The notes under the pieces: model-generated | What the model saw: the letters and a program-made list of their open reading frames with translations, nothing else | Told to the model about the DNA's origin: nothing | The model's database searches: none | In this document: piece by piece, positions 1-5,937 of the stretch | Layout of the letters: each line of letters starts with the position of its first letter | Numbering within the stretch: the first letter of the stretch is position 1 | Assembly (NCBI GenBank): GCA_045658305.1 | Contig: JAZOUT010000094.1 | Span: forward strand, 1-6,090 | Direction: 5' to 3' | DNA length: 6,090 nt | Source: Aphodosoma sp045658305 | Lineage (GTDB): Bacteria; Bacteroidota; Bacteroidia; Bacteroidales; Paludibacteraceae | Translations under genes and position numbers: made by a program

Positions 1-719
1 CCTTTGGCGCATAGGGCGCCGTGCTGTTTCACCAAAGGGAAGAAGTGGGGTAGTGTGGCAGGATTGGCAGCAACGACAGCCTCGCCAAAGAGTAAGCCAC
101 ATTTGGTGCCACCGATATAAAAGACATCGCATAGGCGGGCAATGTCGGGCAAAGTGACATCGCAATCCTTAGATGCAAGGGCATAGCCAAGGCGAGCACC
201 ATCCATATATAAAGGAATATTGTGTTTGTGACAAACGGCAGAGAGTTGCTCAAGTTCGTCGAGCGAATAGAGCGTGCCATACTCGGTAGGCATAGTGATG
301 TAGAGCATGCCAGGAGCCACCATGTGTTCGTAGGTTTCGTCGCGATAGAAATTGGTGATATAGTTGTCGATTTGATTGGCAGTGACTTTGCCATTAGTAT
401 CAGGTAGGGTGAGGACCTTGTGACCGCTATGCTCGATGGCACCACTTTCGTGGACATTGATGTGGCCACATTCGGCAGCCAAAACACCCTCGTGGCGACG
501 GAGAAGAGCATCGATGACAGTGGCATTGGTTTGGGTGCCACCCTCCATAAATTGAACCAACGCATTAGGTGCAGCGCATGCAGAACGGATGGCATCTTTA
601 GCCTGCTGAGTATATTGGTCGCAACCATAGCCAACAGTGTGCTCGAGGTTGGTTTCCACTAATCGGTGCATCACTTCGGGGTGAGCACCAGCCATGTAGT
701 CGCTATTGAAGTAGATCAT
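1..719 (-). CDS. ltaE: Low-specificity threonine aldolase, 3'-truncated by window edge
   Basis: PLP-dependent enzyme of the beta-eliminating lyase/threonine aldolase family. It cleaves L-threonine or L-allo-threonine to glycine and acetaldehyde in the cytoplasm. The reverse strand reads 239 intact codons from ATG at 719, beginning MIYFNSDYMAGAHPEVM. Visible family marks are YGCDQYT (residues 31-37), EGGTQTN (59-65), the cofactor-contacting YMDGARLGYAL (171-181) and YIGGTKCGLLFGEA (201-214), in which Lys206 is the expected Schiff-base lysine. The family is usually about 340 residues, so roughly the last 100 lie beyond position 1. No other in-frame start fits better: the protein begins at the usual family N-terminus, and a good promoter lies about 77 bases upstream. 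There is no Shine-Dalgarno sequence. Sense-strand codons favour C-ending forms (GCC, ACC, GGC), unlike the protease gene downstream. The family call is firm. Stereospecificity (ltaE versus other threonine aldolases) cannot be read from the sequence. Confidence 0.93.
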   Translation of the reverse strand, partial: MIYFNSDYMAGAHPEVMHRLVETNLEHTVGYGCDQYTQQAKDAIRSACAAPNALVQFMEGGTQTNATVIDALLRRHEGVLAAECGHINVHESGAIEHSGHKVLTLPDTNGKVTANQIDNYITNFYRDETYEHMVAPGMLYITMPTEYGTLYSLDELEQLSAVCHKHNIPLYMDGARLGYALASKDCDVTLPDIARLCDVFYIGGTKCGLLFGEAVVAANPATLPHFFPLVKQHGALCAK

Positions 720-795
720 ATGTGTAGGAGTTTTAGTAGTCGGTGATTGTAATTTGTTGTTTCATAGGTATTTGTGAAATGTATGTATTATCTTA

Positions 796-830
796 CAAAG
801 GTACGAAAAAAACTTGTAAGCATGCAAGTG
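796..830 (-). promoter_or_regulatory. Bacteroidota-type promoter of the threonine aldolase gene
   Basis: On the minus strand, TACCTTTG (803 down to 796) is an exact match to the -7 element TAnnTTTG used by the Bacteroidota primary sigma factor. A TTG (827-825, within CACTTG) lies 21 bases upstream as the -33 element. A run of seven T fills the spacer just before CG and the -7 box. Transcription would start near 789, giving a leader of about 70 bases. The motif match is seen directly; its use as a promoter is inferred from phylum knowledge and position. Confidence 0.75.
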
Positions 831-937
831 GAATAGTAAAATATTGATGTTTTTTGTTTGAGAGAGTATGATTGTTTTGTTGCTGTTTGTGATTGGTTTA
901 TAGATGGATAGGTTGGGTTGGTGTGAGATGATGCAAT

Positions 938-945
938 CGGTGAAG
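938..945. repeat. Probable left target-site duplication of the IS (degenerate)
   Basis: The octamer CGGTGAAG directly outside the left inverted repeat matches TGGAGAAG directly outside the right one (2215-2222) at 6 of 8 positions. Eight bases is the target duplication length known for the IS1595 family. The two mismatches fit an old insertion, but a chance match is possible. Confidence 0.45.
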
Positions 946-970
946 GTTGTTTTATTACCATTTGAACTAA
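946..970 (+). repeat. Left terminal inverted repeat (IRL)
   Basis: Pairs with the reverse complement of 2190-2214. Matching blocks are GTT (946-948), TTTA (951-954), TAC (956-958), ATTTGAAC (960-967) and AA (969-970). Mismatches fall at 949, 950, 955, 959 and 968. The match ends sharply outward of 946, which is why the element end is placed there. Confidence 0.75.
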
Positions 971-1038
971 CTGGTTATCAATCAATTGTTTATATTCTGT
1001 AAACCCTACTGAACAAAGCATATTTTTTCTCAAAATAG

Positions 1039-1089
1039 TTTCATAAAAATTTTACCATTTGAGAAATTTTTTATAATTTTACTATGAAA
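1039..1089. repeat. AT-rich inverted repeat upstream of transposase
   Basis: The arm TTTCATAAAAATT (1039-1051) pairs with AATTTT (1075-1080) plus TATGAAA (1083-1089), giving 13 base pairs with a two-base bulge (1081-1082) and a 23-base loop. In RNA this would be a weak AU-rich hairpin ahead of the transposase. It could modestly dampen read-through from outside or be a protein-binding site; nothing in the sequence decides which. Confidence 0.4.
1052..1062 (+). repeat. Internal copy of the inverted-repeat core
   Basis: TTACCATTTGA here is an exact direct copy of 955-965, the core of the left terminal repeat. The two copies are 97 bases apart. It may be a subterminal transposase-binding site, or chance in AT-rich DNA. 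Confidence 0.45.
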
Positions 1090-1100
1090 TCGTAAAATAT

Positions 1101-1116
1101 AATTGACATGTCAATT
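1101..1116. promoter_or_regulatory. Perfect 16-bp palindrome, candidate operator
   Basis: AATTGACATGTCAATT is a perfect palindrome with no central spacer. It ends one base before TATATTTG (1117-1124), a match to the Bacteroidota -7 element TAnnTTTG, and lies 27 bases before the preferred transposase start at 1144. That is where a dimeric repressor would block RNA polymerase. No good -33 TTG lies 19-21 bases upstream of the -7 match, so the promoter is only partly supported. The palindrome also contains the alternative transposase ATG at 1108. Confidence 0.4.
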
Positions 1117-1143
1117 TATATTTGTAATGAAATTGGTAAACAT

Positions 1144-2189
1144 ATGAAACTATCAGTCAAGTACATAATTGAACACGAACACGAACTTTGGCAAAAGATT
1201 CGTTGGAATTCCATTCCTACTTGCCAATGTGGTTCAACTCATTTGTATGTCTTGAAAGATGGTCGTTTCAAATGTAAGCATTGTAAAAAGATTTTCAGTG
1301 ATGTATCAAATACAATTGCACAAAATTCTAATCTAAAGAAATGGCAATGGTTATATGCAATCTTTGTAATGTCAACCTTGAAATCAATTTCCGTTGGTGA
1401 ATTAGCCAAGCACATTTCCGTTTCTATAACTACTGCTCATCGAATGTTGCGAAAGATTTGGTATTATATGTCAAAGGACAATTTCCTCCGAACTGATTTC
1501 GCAATTATTGATGAAGCACATATAGGAGCTTGGGCAAATATGAAGTTCAGTAAGAAGTTTGAGTATATGAAGGAACATGGTTTTATGGACCCTGTTAGTC
1601 ATACCTATACAAAATCCCAAATTTTAGCACAAGTTCCCATAAGAAAGAGCATATTTTGTCAATTATTAATGCTGATAATCAATGTGTATTACAACATATT
1701 AGAGGACAAATTAACCATGATGTAATAAAATCCATTATCAAAAGATTTGGGATTAAACACATTATTTCGGATGAATCGACATTATATCGTAATATTCCAG
1801 GAACGGTAGTTGAACAATGTAATCACTCTAAAAGGAAATGGTTAACGGATAGTGGATTATCTACTAACCAATGCGAAAATAGATTTGCTTGGACCAAACG
1901 AATCTATAATTACATGACACATACAACTGCGAATGATTTACAATTGTACCTAAACCAAATTGCTTTCAAAATCAATAACAATAGAAAGTCTTTGACAGAT
2001 GTTTTTGATACATTAGGAAGGCTTTGTTGTACTGAATATATTTCCCATAATGGCATAACAAATTGGTTAAGACAAAATGAAATTGTTAATGAACCTGTAG
2101 AAATTGAAGAACAAATCTTGGAAATGCTTGATTTTGGATTTGTTGATAAAATTGAGCATAAGCATAAGATTTACAGGAAGAAACGATGA
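1144..2189 (+). pseudogene. Transposase, IS1595/ISXO2-like, frameshifted
   Basis: Broken DDE transposase. The first part reads in one frame to about 1629, and the rest reads in the -1 frame to TGA at 2187-2189. It has an N-terminal zinc ribbon (Cys codon at 1222-1224, then CQC and CKHC pairs), a helix-turn-helix-like stretch (SVGELAKHISVSITTAHRML) and a DDE core. The first Asp is in IIDEAHIGAW (codon 1510-1512), the second in HIISDES (1770-1772), and the Glu in NQCENRF (1875-1877), followed by a conserved Lys. A TAG at 1596-1598 closes the second frame upstream, so the shift lies after 1598. The best join is at 1629-1631, where one lost base would restore ILA-x-SSHKKEHIL. Start 1144 is preferred over ATG 1108 because a -7-like box lies at 1117-1124. 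TTG at 1656 is merely the first start codon in the second frame, not a true start. Unbroken, it would encode about 349 residues. Confidence 0.78.
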
Positions 2190-2214
2190 TTGGTTCAAAT
2201 TGTAGTAAAGTAAC
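2190..2214 (-). repeat. Right terminal inverted repeat (IRR)
   Basis: Reverse complement of the left repeat with 5 mismatches in 25. It begins one base after the transposase stop codon, so the reading frame fills the element to its right end. Confidence 0.75.
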
Positions 2215-2222
2215 TGGAGAAG
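2215..2222. repeat. Probable right target-site duplication of the IS (degenerate)
   Basis: TGGAGAAG, matching CGGTGAAG at 938-945 in 6 of 8 positions, directly outside the right inverted repeat. The similarity continues further (2216-2232 versus 939-955, 15 of 17), which is longer than a simple duplication and is discussed in the findings. Confidence 0.45.
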
Positions 2223-2230
2223 GTTGCTTT

Positions 2231-2254
2231 ATAGTATATTTATAGTATATTTAT
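2231..2254. repeat. Two tandem copies of an 11-bp AT-rich unit
   Basis: ATAGTATATTT occurs at 2231-2241 and again, identically, at 2242-2252, followed by AT. The rest of the gap to the protease promoter holds a second short tandem, GGGAGTA twice at 2298-2311, in a purine-rich stretch (2271-2312). I see no gene, tRNA or terminator in 2215-2335. Confidence 0.6.
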
Positions 2255-2335
2255 CCTATGTTGTAGGTATGGAGGAGTTAGGGGGGATAAAGGAATAGGG
2301 AGTAGGGAGTAGTTTTTTTATTATGGTGTGGAGTG

Positions 2336-2366
2336 TTGCGAGATAATTATTTTTTTTGTATCTTTG
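2336..2366 (+). promoter_or_regulatory. Bacteroidota-type promoter of the protease-thiL-GIY-YIG run
   Basis: TTG (2336-2338) and TATCTTTG (2359-2366) are separated by exactly 20 bases, with eight T and a G just before the -7 box. Transcription would begin near 2373, about 20 bases before the ATG at 2394. A start at 2328 would lie upstream of the -33 element, so it cannot be used from this promoter. The motif is seen directly; its function is inferred. Confidence 0.78.
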
Positions 2367-2393
2367 GAGATTAATTGGTTAAATAGGCTTATT

Positions 2394-3962
2394 ATGAATA
2401 GATTGAAATATATATTGTTGGTTTTCACTTTGTTAGTTGGGGTGAGAGGATATGCAGATAGAACAGAATTGGAGCAGGCAGGAATGAAGTTGTCGCAATT
2501 TTTGTTTTATCTTGATAATTTGTATGTTGACACGGTGGATGTGGGAGAGTTGGCAGAGAAGGCAATAGTGGAGGTTTTGCAGGAGTTGGACCCACACTCG
2601 ACATATATTGCGGCAGAAGATGTGGCAGAGATGAATCAGGGAATACAAGGAAACTTTGAGGGGATTGGTATTTCGTATCAGTTTATAAAAGATACAGTTG
2701 TGGTGAGTCAGACGATAGCAGGGTGTCCAGCAGAGAAAGTGGGGATGTTGCCAGGCGATAGATTGACGCATGTGGGTGAGACTTGTATTGCCGGTGTGGG
2801 TATGAAGCAGTCGGAAATACCGAAATTGATACGTGGACCGAAGGGGTCGAAAGTGAATGTTACGGTTGTGCGTCGTGGTGAGAAAAAGCCTATAGTATTC
2901 ACGATTATACGCGATAAAATTCCACTTCACTCGGTAGATGCAGCATTTTATGTGGCAGAAGGAGTGGGGTATGTGAAATTGAATAGTTTTTCGGTGACTA
3001 CGACAGATGAGATAGCGCAGGCATTGGAAGAGTTGGGGAGAGAGGGCGAGTTGAAGAGTTTAGTGCTTGATTTGCAGTCGAATGGCGGTGGTGTGATGTC
3101 GGCAGCGATAGAGTTGGTGAACTTGTTTTTGCCAAAAGATAGATTGATAGTATATACCGAAGGAGTACATCAAGATAGATTCTCGGCAATGTCGTATGGC
3201 GGTAAGAAGTTGATAGATATACCATTGTATGTGTTGATAGATGAGCATTCGGCATCGGCAAGCGAGATTGTATCGGGGGCATTTCAAGATTGGGATAGAG
3301 CGACGATAGTGGGACGTAGATCGTTCGGTAAAGGATTGGTGCAAAGACCATTGAGAATGAAAGATGGGTCGGAAATACGATTGACAACATCGAGATACTA
3401 TACGCCATCGGGAAGAAATATACAAAAGCCATATAATGCGGGTAAAGAGGAGTATTATAAAGACCTTGAACGTAGATATGAGCATGGTGAGTTTGTGAAT
3501 TCGGATAGTATCGTATTCCCTGATTCGTTGAAATATAAGACATTGGTAGAAGGTCGTACGGTGTATGGTGGTGGCGGTATATTTCCAGATGTATTTGTTC
3601 CGTTAGACACGATGAGAGTGACAAAATTGCATAGAAATGTAGTGGCTAAGGGTGTGTTTGCGCGAACAGTGAGTGAGTTTGTAGATGGTAATAGGAAAGT
3701 GTTGTTGCGCAAATATAGCACATTCGAAGAGTTTGAAGCAGGATTTGAGATGAGCGAGAAGATGTATGATAGATTGATAGAGAATGCGCGTGAGGAGAAA
3801 GTAGAATTTGATGAGGCAGATGTAGAGAAGAGCAAAAGCCTATTGATGTTGCAGATGAAGGCAGTGGTGGCGCAAGGATTGTATGGAACAGAGGCATTTT
3901 ATAGGGTGATGTGTGTGGAGAATGCGGCGTTGGATAAGGTGTTGGAGATAATAAAAAAGTAA
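2394..3962 (+). CDS. PDZ-containing S41 carboxyl-terminal processing protease
   Basis: Exported serine protease of the CtpA/Prc (tail-specific) family, 522 residues. It trims or degrades proteins from their C-termini in the periplasm or cell envelope. Residues 1-21 look like a Sec signal peptide (MNRLKYILLVFTLLVGVRGYA) with likely cleavage after GYA; there is no lipobox cysteine. A helical segment with a DPHSTYI motif follows (about 66-72). The PDZ domain (about 80-165) contains GIGISYQF and MLPGDRLTHVG. The S41 core contains SNGGG (229-233) and the catalytic Ser288 in SASASEI. Lys313 in GRRSFGKGLVQ lies 25 residues later, the spacing seen between catalytic Ser and Lys in Prc and plant CtpA; Gln317 follows. 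The C-terminal 150 residues or so are helical and charged. The longer start at 2328 is rejected because it precedes the promoter and would put 22 residues ahead of the signal peptide. thiL follows after 22 bases, so co-transcription is likely. The coding strand is strongly G over C. Substrates are unknown. Confidence 0.93.
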   Translation: MNRLKYILLVFTLLVGVRGYADRTELEQAGMKLSQFLFYLDNLYVDTVDVGELAEKAIVEVLQELDPHSTYIAAEDVAEMNQGIQGNFEGIGISYQFIKDTVVVSQTIAGCPAEKVGMLPGDRLTHVGETCIAGVGMKQSEIPKLIRGPKGSKVNVTVVRRGEKKPIVFTIIRDKIPLHSVDAAFYVAEGVGYVKLNSFSVTTTDEIAQALEELGREGELKSLVLDLQSNGGGVMSAAIELVNLFLPKDRLIVYTEGVHQDRFSAMSYGGKKLIDIPLYVLIDEHSASASEIVSGAFQDWDRATIVGRRSFGKGLVQRPLRMKDGSEIRLTTSRYYTPSGRNIQKPYNAGKEEYYKDLERRYEHGEFVNSDSIVFPDSLKYKTLVEGRTVYGGGGIFPDVFVPLDTMRVTKLHRNVVAKGVFARTVSEFVDGNRKVLLRKYSTFEEFEAGFEMSEKMYDRLIENAREEKVEFDEADVEKSKSLLMLQMKAVVAQGLYGTEAFYRVMCVENAALDKVLEIIKK

Positions 3963-3984
3963 ATTTAAAATAAAGATAAAAGAT

Positions 3985-5028
3985 ATGACACAAATTCAAG
4001 AATTGGGCGAATTTCGCCTTATTGATGCACTAACAGAATGTATCGAATTGCAAAATGAATCATCGAAAGTGGGCGTAGGCGACGACTGCGCAGTGATGAA
4101 TTATGGCGAAAAAGATGTGGTGGCGACAACAGATTTGTTGTTGGAAGGCATTCATTTTGACTTGACATATACACCGTTGAAACATTTGGGATATAAAGCA
4201 GCGATGGTGAATATCTCGGACGTTTGTGCGATGAATGCACGTCCAACACAGATGTTGGTAAGTATCGGTATCTCGCAACGCTTTCATGTAGAGCAGATTG
4301 AGGAACTTTATGCAGGTATATATTTGGCATGCGAGAAAGCTGGCGTAGACGTAGTGGGTGGTGATACATCGGCATCGTTGACAGGTTTGACAATCAGTAT
4401 CACTTGTCTTGGCGAGGTAGAGAAAGATCGCGCAGTGTTGCGTAGTGGAGCAAAAGAAACAGATTTGATTTGTGTGACAGGCGACCTTGGTGCTGCATAT
4501 ATGGGATTGCAATTGCTTGAACGTGAGAAACGTATATTCGAGAGCGGACAAGATGAAGGATTCCAGCCAGACTTTGCAGGTAAAGAGTATATACTTGAAC
4601 GTCAGTTGAAACCAGAGGCATGTATAGATACAGTTAAATATCTTCGTGAGAAAAATATTGTGCCAACAGCGATGATGGACGTTAGCGATGGCTTGTCGTC
4701 GGAATTGTTGCATATATGCAAAGCGAGTGGAGTAGGATGTCGTGTTTATGAAGATAAATTGCCAATTGACTATGCAACAGCATCGATGTGTGATGAGTTT
4801 AATATGAACTTGACAACAGTAGCATTGAATGGGGGTGAAGATTATGAGTTGTTGTTTACAGTGCCATTGTCGGAACACGAAAAACTACAAGGGCTTGAAG
4901 GAGTGCATATTATAGGACATATTACAGAAGCAAACGCAGGGGCAGCGTTGATTACACGCGATGGACAAGAGATGCAAATTACAGCACAAGGTTGGAATGC
5001 GTTTAAGGGGGAAGATTCAAATAAATAA
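3985..5028 (+). CDS. thiL: Thiamine-monophosphate kinase
   Basis: Cytoplasmic kinase that phosphorylates thiamine monophosphate with ATP to make thiamine diphosphate, the last step of de novo thiamine cofactor synthesis. At 347 residues it is full length for the family (about 310-350). Motifs occur in order: GEF near the N-terminus (8-10), GVGDDCAV (30-37), TTDLLLEGIHFDL (48-60), KAAMVNISDVCAMNARP (71-87), VGGDT (124-128), TGDLG (165-169), MDVSDGL (231-237) and GGEDYELLF (283-291). The aspartates in GDD, TTD, SD and GGDT are the expected Mg-nucleotide and substrate ligands of the PurM/ThiL fold. The start lies in an A-rich leader 22 bases after the protease stop, with no Shine-Dalgarno sequence and no separate promoter motif. 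This suggests read-through from the promoter at 2336. No thiamine riboswitch is visible upstream and no other thi gene is in the window. Confidence 0.96.
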   Translation: MTQIQELGEFRLIDALTECIELQNESSKVGVGDDCAVMNYGEKDVVATTDLLLEGIHFDLTYTPLKHLGYKAAMVNISDVCAMNARPTQMLVSIGISQRFHVEQIEELYAGIYLACEKAGVDVVGGDTSASLTGLTISITCLGEVEKDRAVLRSGAKETDLICVTGDLGAAYMGLQLLEREKRIFESGQDEGFQPDFAGKEYILERQLKPEACIDTVKYLREKNIVPTAMMDVSDGLSSELLHICKASGVGCRVYEDKLPIDYATASMCDEFNMNLTTVALNGGEDYELLFTVPLSEHEKLQGLEGVHIIGHITEANAGAALITRDGQEMQITAQGWNAFKGEDSNK

Positions 5029-5039
5029 ATTTTTTTAGT

Positions 5040-5867
5040 ATGGGTAAAACAGTAACAACATATCTTATTGATGGAGATCCAAAAGGGACTCAGTATGCTT
5101 TTATTAGTAATAAGATTTGCCAAATGTTTGTTGTGCCACGTTCAAATTTATCTTATTTGAATACACAAGAAAAATTACAAAAGCCAGCATTTTATATGTT
5201 GCTTGGGGAAGATGAAAATACTAAACCTCAAGCATATATAGGTGAGACTGAAAATTTTAGAGAACGCGTAAAAGATCACGATAGTAAAAAGTCTTTTTGG
5301 CAAAAAGCTCTTATATTTGTATCGAAAGATGCCGATATGACAAAAGTTGATGTTCAATATTTGGAGTATAAGGCTATTGAAGAGGCAAAAAAAGCAAATA
5401 CGTTTGTGTTAAGTGATAATAAGCAAACTCCTAAAGCTCCAAATTTGCCAGAATATCAAAGAGATTCGATGGATGAGTTTTTTGAGGATGTGAAATTTCT
5501 GGCTTCGTTTATTGGTTGTAATATTTTTGATGTTGTGCAACCGAAGGAAGAACACTTATTCTATGCAAATCGTAAAGGATGTGGAGCTAAAGGTTTTTAT
5601 GGTTCTAATGGCTTCACTATATTAAAGGGTAGTTTTATTGTGAAAGATGTAGTTCCTTCTTTTCCTTGGAAGGATAAAAGGGGAAAATTATTGGAAGAGT
5701 ATGCAGAACAGAAAGAAAGTAATTTTGTGATGATTTCCGATAAAACTTTTTCGAGTCCGAGTACTGCGGCTACATTTGTATTAGGACGCTCTTCGAATGG
5801 ATGGTCAGATTGGAAAGATAAAGACGGGAATACATTAGATTCTGTGTATCGTAAACAATTAGATTGA
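5040..5867 (+). CDS. GIY-YIG nuclease-fold protein with C-terminal DUF4357 domain
   Basis: 275 residues, function not established. The N-terminal segment (LIDGDPKGTQYA to VVPRSNL, about 9-37) precedes a GIY-YIG module: FYMLLG (51-56) in the GIY position, YIG (66-68), Arg74 in ENFRERVKDH as the likely catalytic arginine, Glu109 in VQYLEYKAIEEA as the likely metal-binding glutamate, and Asn127 in SDN. Residues about 140-165 are helical. The C-terminus (about 185-272, including FSSPSTAATFVLGR and NGWSDWKD) matches what I remember of DUF4357. The key GIY-YIG residues look intact, so nuclease activity is plausible but unproven; the first motif lacks a canonical GIY. ATG 5040 lies 11 bases after the thiL stop with no promoter motif of its own, implying co-transcription. 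Codons lean toward T-ending forms (GCT, TCT), closer to rpiB than to the protease. It has the look of an accessory gene in a housekeeping run. No restriction or defence partner is present here. Confidence 0.85.
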   Translation: MGKTVTTYLIDGDPKGTQYAFISNKICQMFVVPRSNLSYLNTQEKLQKPAFYMLLGEDENTKPQAYIGETENFRERVKDHDSKKSFWQKALIFVSKDADMTKVDVQYLEYKAIEEAKKANTFVLSDNKQTPKAPNLPEYQRDSMDEFFEDVKFLASFIGCNIFDVVQPKEEHLFYANRKGCGAKGFYGSNGFTILKGSFIVKDVVPSFPWKDKRGKLLEEYAEQKESNFVMISDKTFSSPSTAATFVLGRSSNGWSDWKDKDGNTLDSVYRKQLD

Positions 5868-5869
5868 TA

Positions 5870-5901
5870 TTTGCATATTTCATCATTTTTTTGTAACTTT
5901 G
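5870..5901 (+). promoter_or_regulatory. Bacteroidota-type promoter of rpiB
   Basis: TTTG (5870-5873) and TAACTTTG (5894-5901) are separated by exactly 20 bases, with seven T and a G before the -7 box. The -33 element starts three bases after the upstream stop codon. The ATG of rpiB lies 37 bases past the -7 box. This is the best match of the three promoters in the window. No terminator hairpin is visible between 5867 and 5938, so read-through from upstream may also reach rpiB. Confidence 0.82.
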
Positions 5902-5937
5902 CGGTCGAAAAAAATCTAACTAATAATTCAATCAAAT

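Larger units (their letters stand above)
946..2214 (+). mobile_element. Degenerate insertion sequence, IS1595/ISXO2-like
   Basis: A 1269-bp element bounded by 25-bp imperfect inverted repeats (20/25 matching) and flanked by probable 8-bp target duplications. It carries one transposase gene on the plus strand, frameshifted near 1630. Size, terminal repeats, duplication length, the N-terminal zinc ribbon and the DDE-type transposase agree with the IS1595 family, within which ISXO2-like is my best guess. It sits in the divergent region between the threonine aldolase promoter (796-830) and the protease promoter (2336-2366) and disrupts neither. The transposase stop (2187-2189) lies immediately before the right inverted repeat. 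The leftmost 170 bases or so are a very AT-rich non-coding leader with several repeats. Autonomous transposition is unlikely because of the frameshift. The exact outer ends could be off by one or two bases. Confidence 0.8.

Noticed and set aside
29..634. Long minus-strand frame of 201 codons, and plus-strand frames at 222-407 and 420-662
   Set aside because: All lie inside the threonine aldolase gene, whose own frame shows clear family motifs; these are shadows in other frames.
788..1033. Minus-strand open frame of 81 codons
   Set aside because: It covers the aldolase promoter and the left end of the IS, is low in complexity (Ser, Thr, Gln, Tyr-rich) and resembles no family I recognise.
1611..1650. 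Programmed -1 frameshift site in the transposase
   Set aside because: No slippery heptamer in the proper phase and no strong downstream stem was seen, so simple mutation is preferred.
1656..2189. Second transposase half as an independent gene starting at TTG 1656
   Set aside because: It begins mid-domain, lacks the first catalytic Asp and the zinc ribbon, and continues the upstream half after a one-base shift.
2271..2320. G-rich tract before the protease as a G-quadruplex or terminator
   Set aside because: The G-runs are interrupted and irregular, and no inverted repeat is present; the evidence is too weak.
3060..3485. Minus-strand frames of 100-270 codons inside the protease and thiL genes (for example 2998-3624 and 4060-4878)
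   Set aside because: They are antisense to well-recognised coding genes, and their composition (rich in His, Tyr, Ile, Cys) is typical of reverse-strand shadows.
3963..3984. Thiamine-diphosphate riboswitch ahead of thiL
   Set aside because: The 22-base A-rich gap is far too short and carries no conserved riboswitch motif.
5013..5039. T-run after thiL as an intrinsic terminator
   Set aside because: No GC-rich hairpin precedes the seven T, and the next gene starts within 11 bases of the thiL stop.
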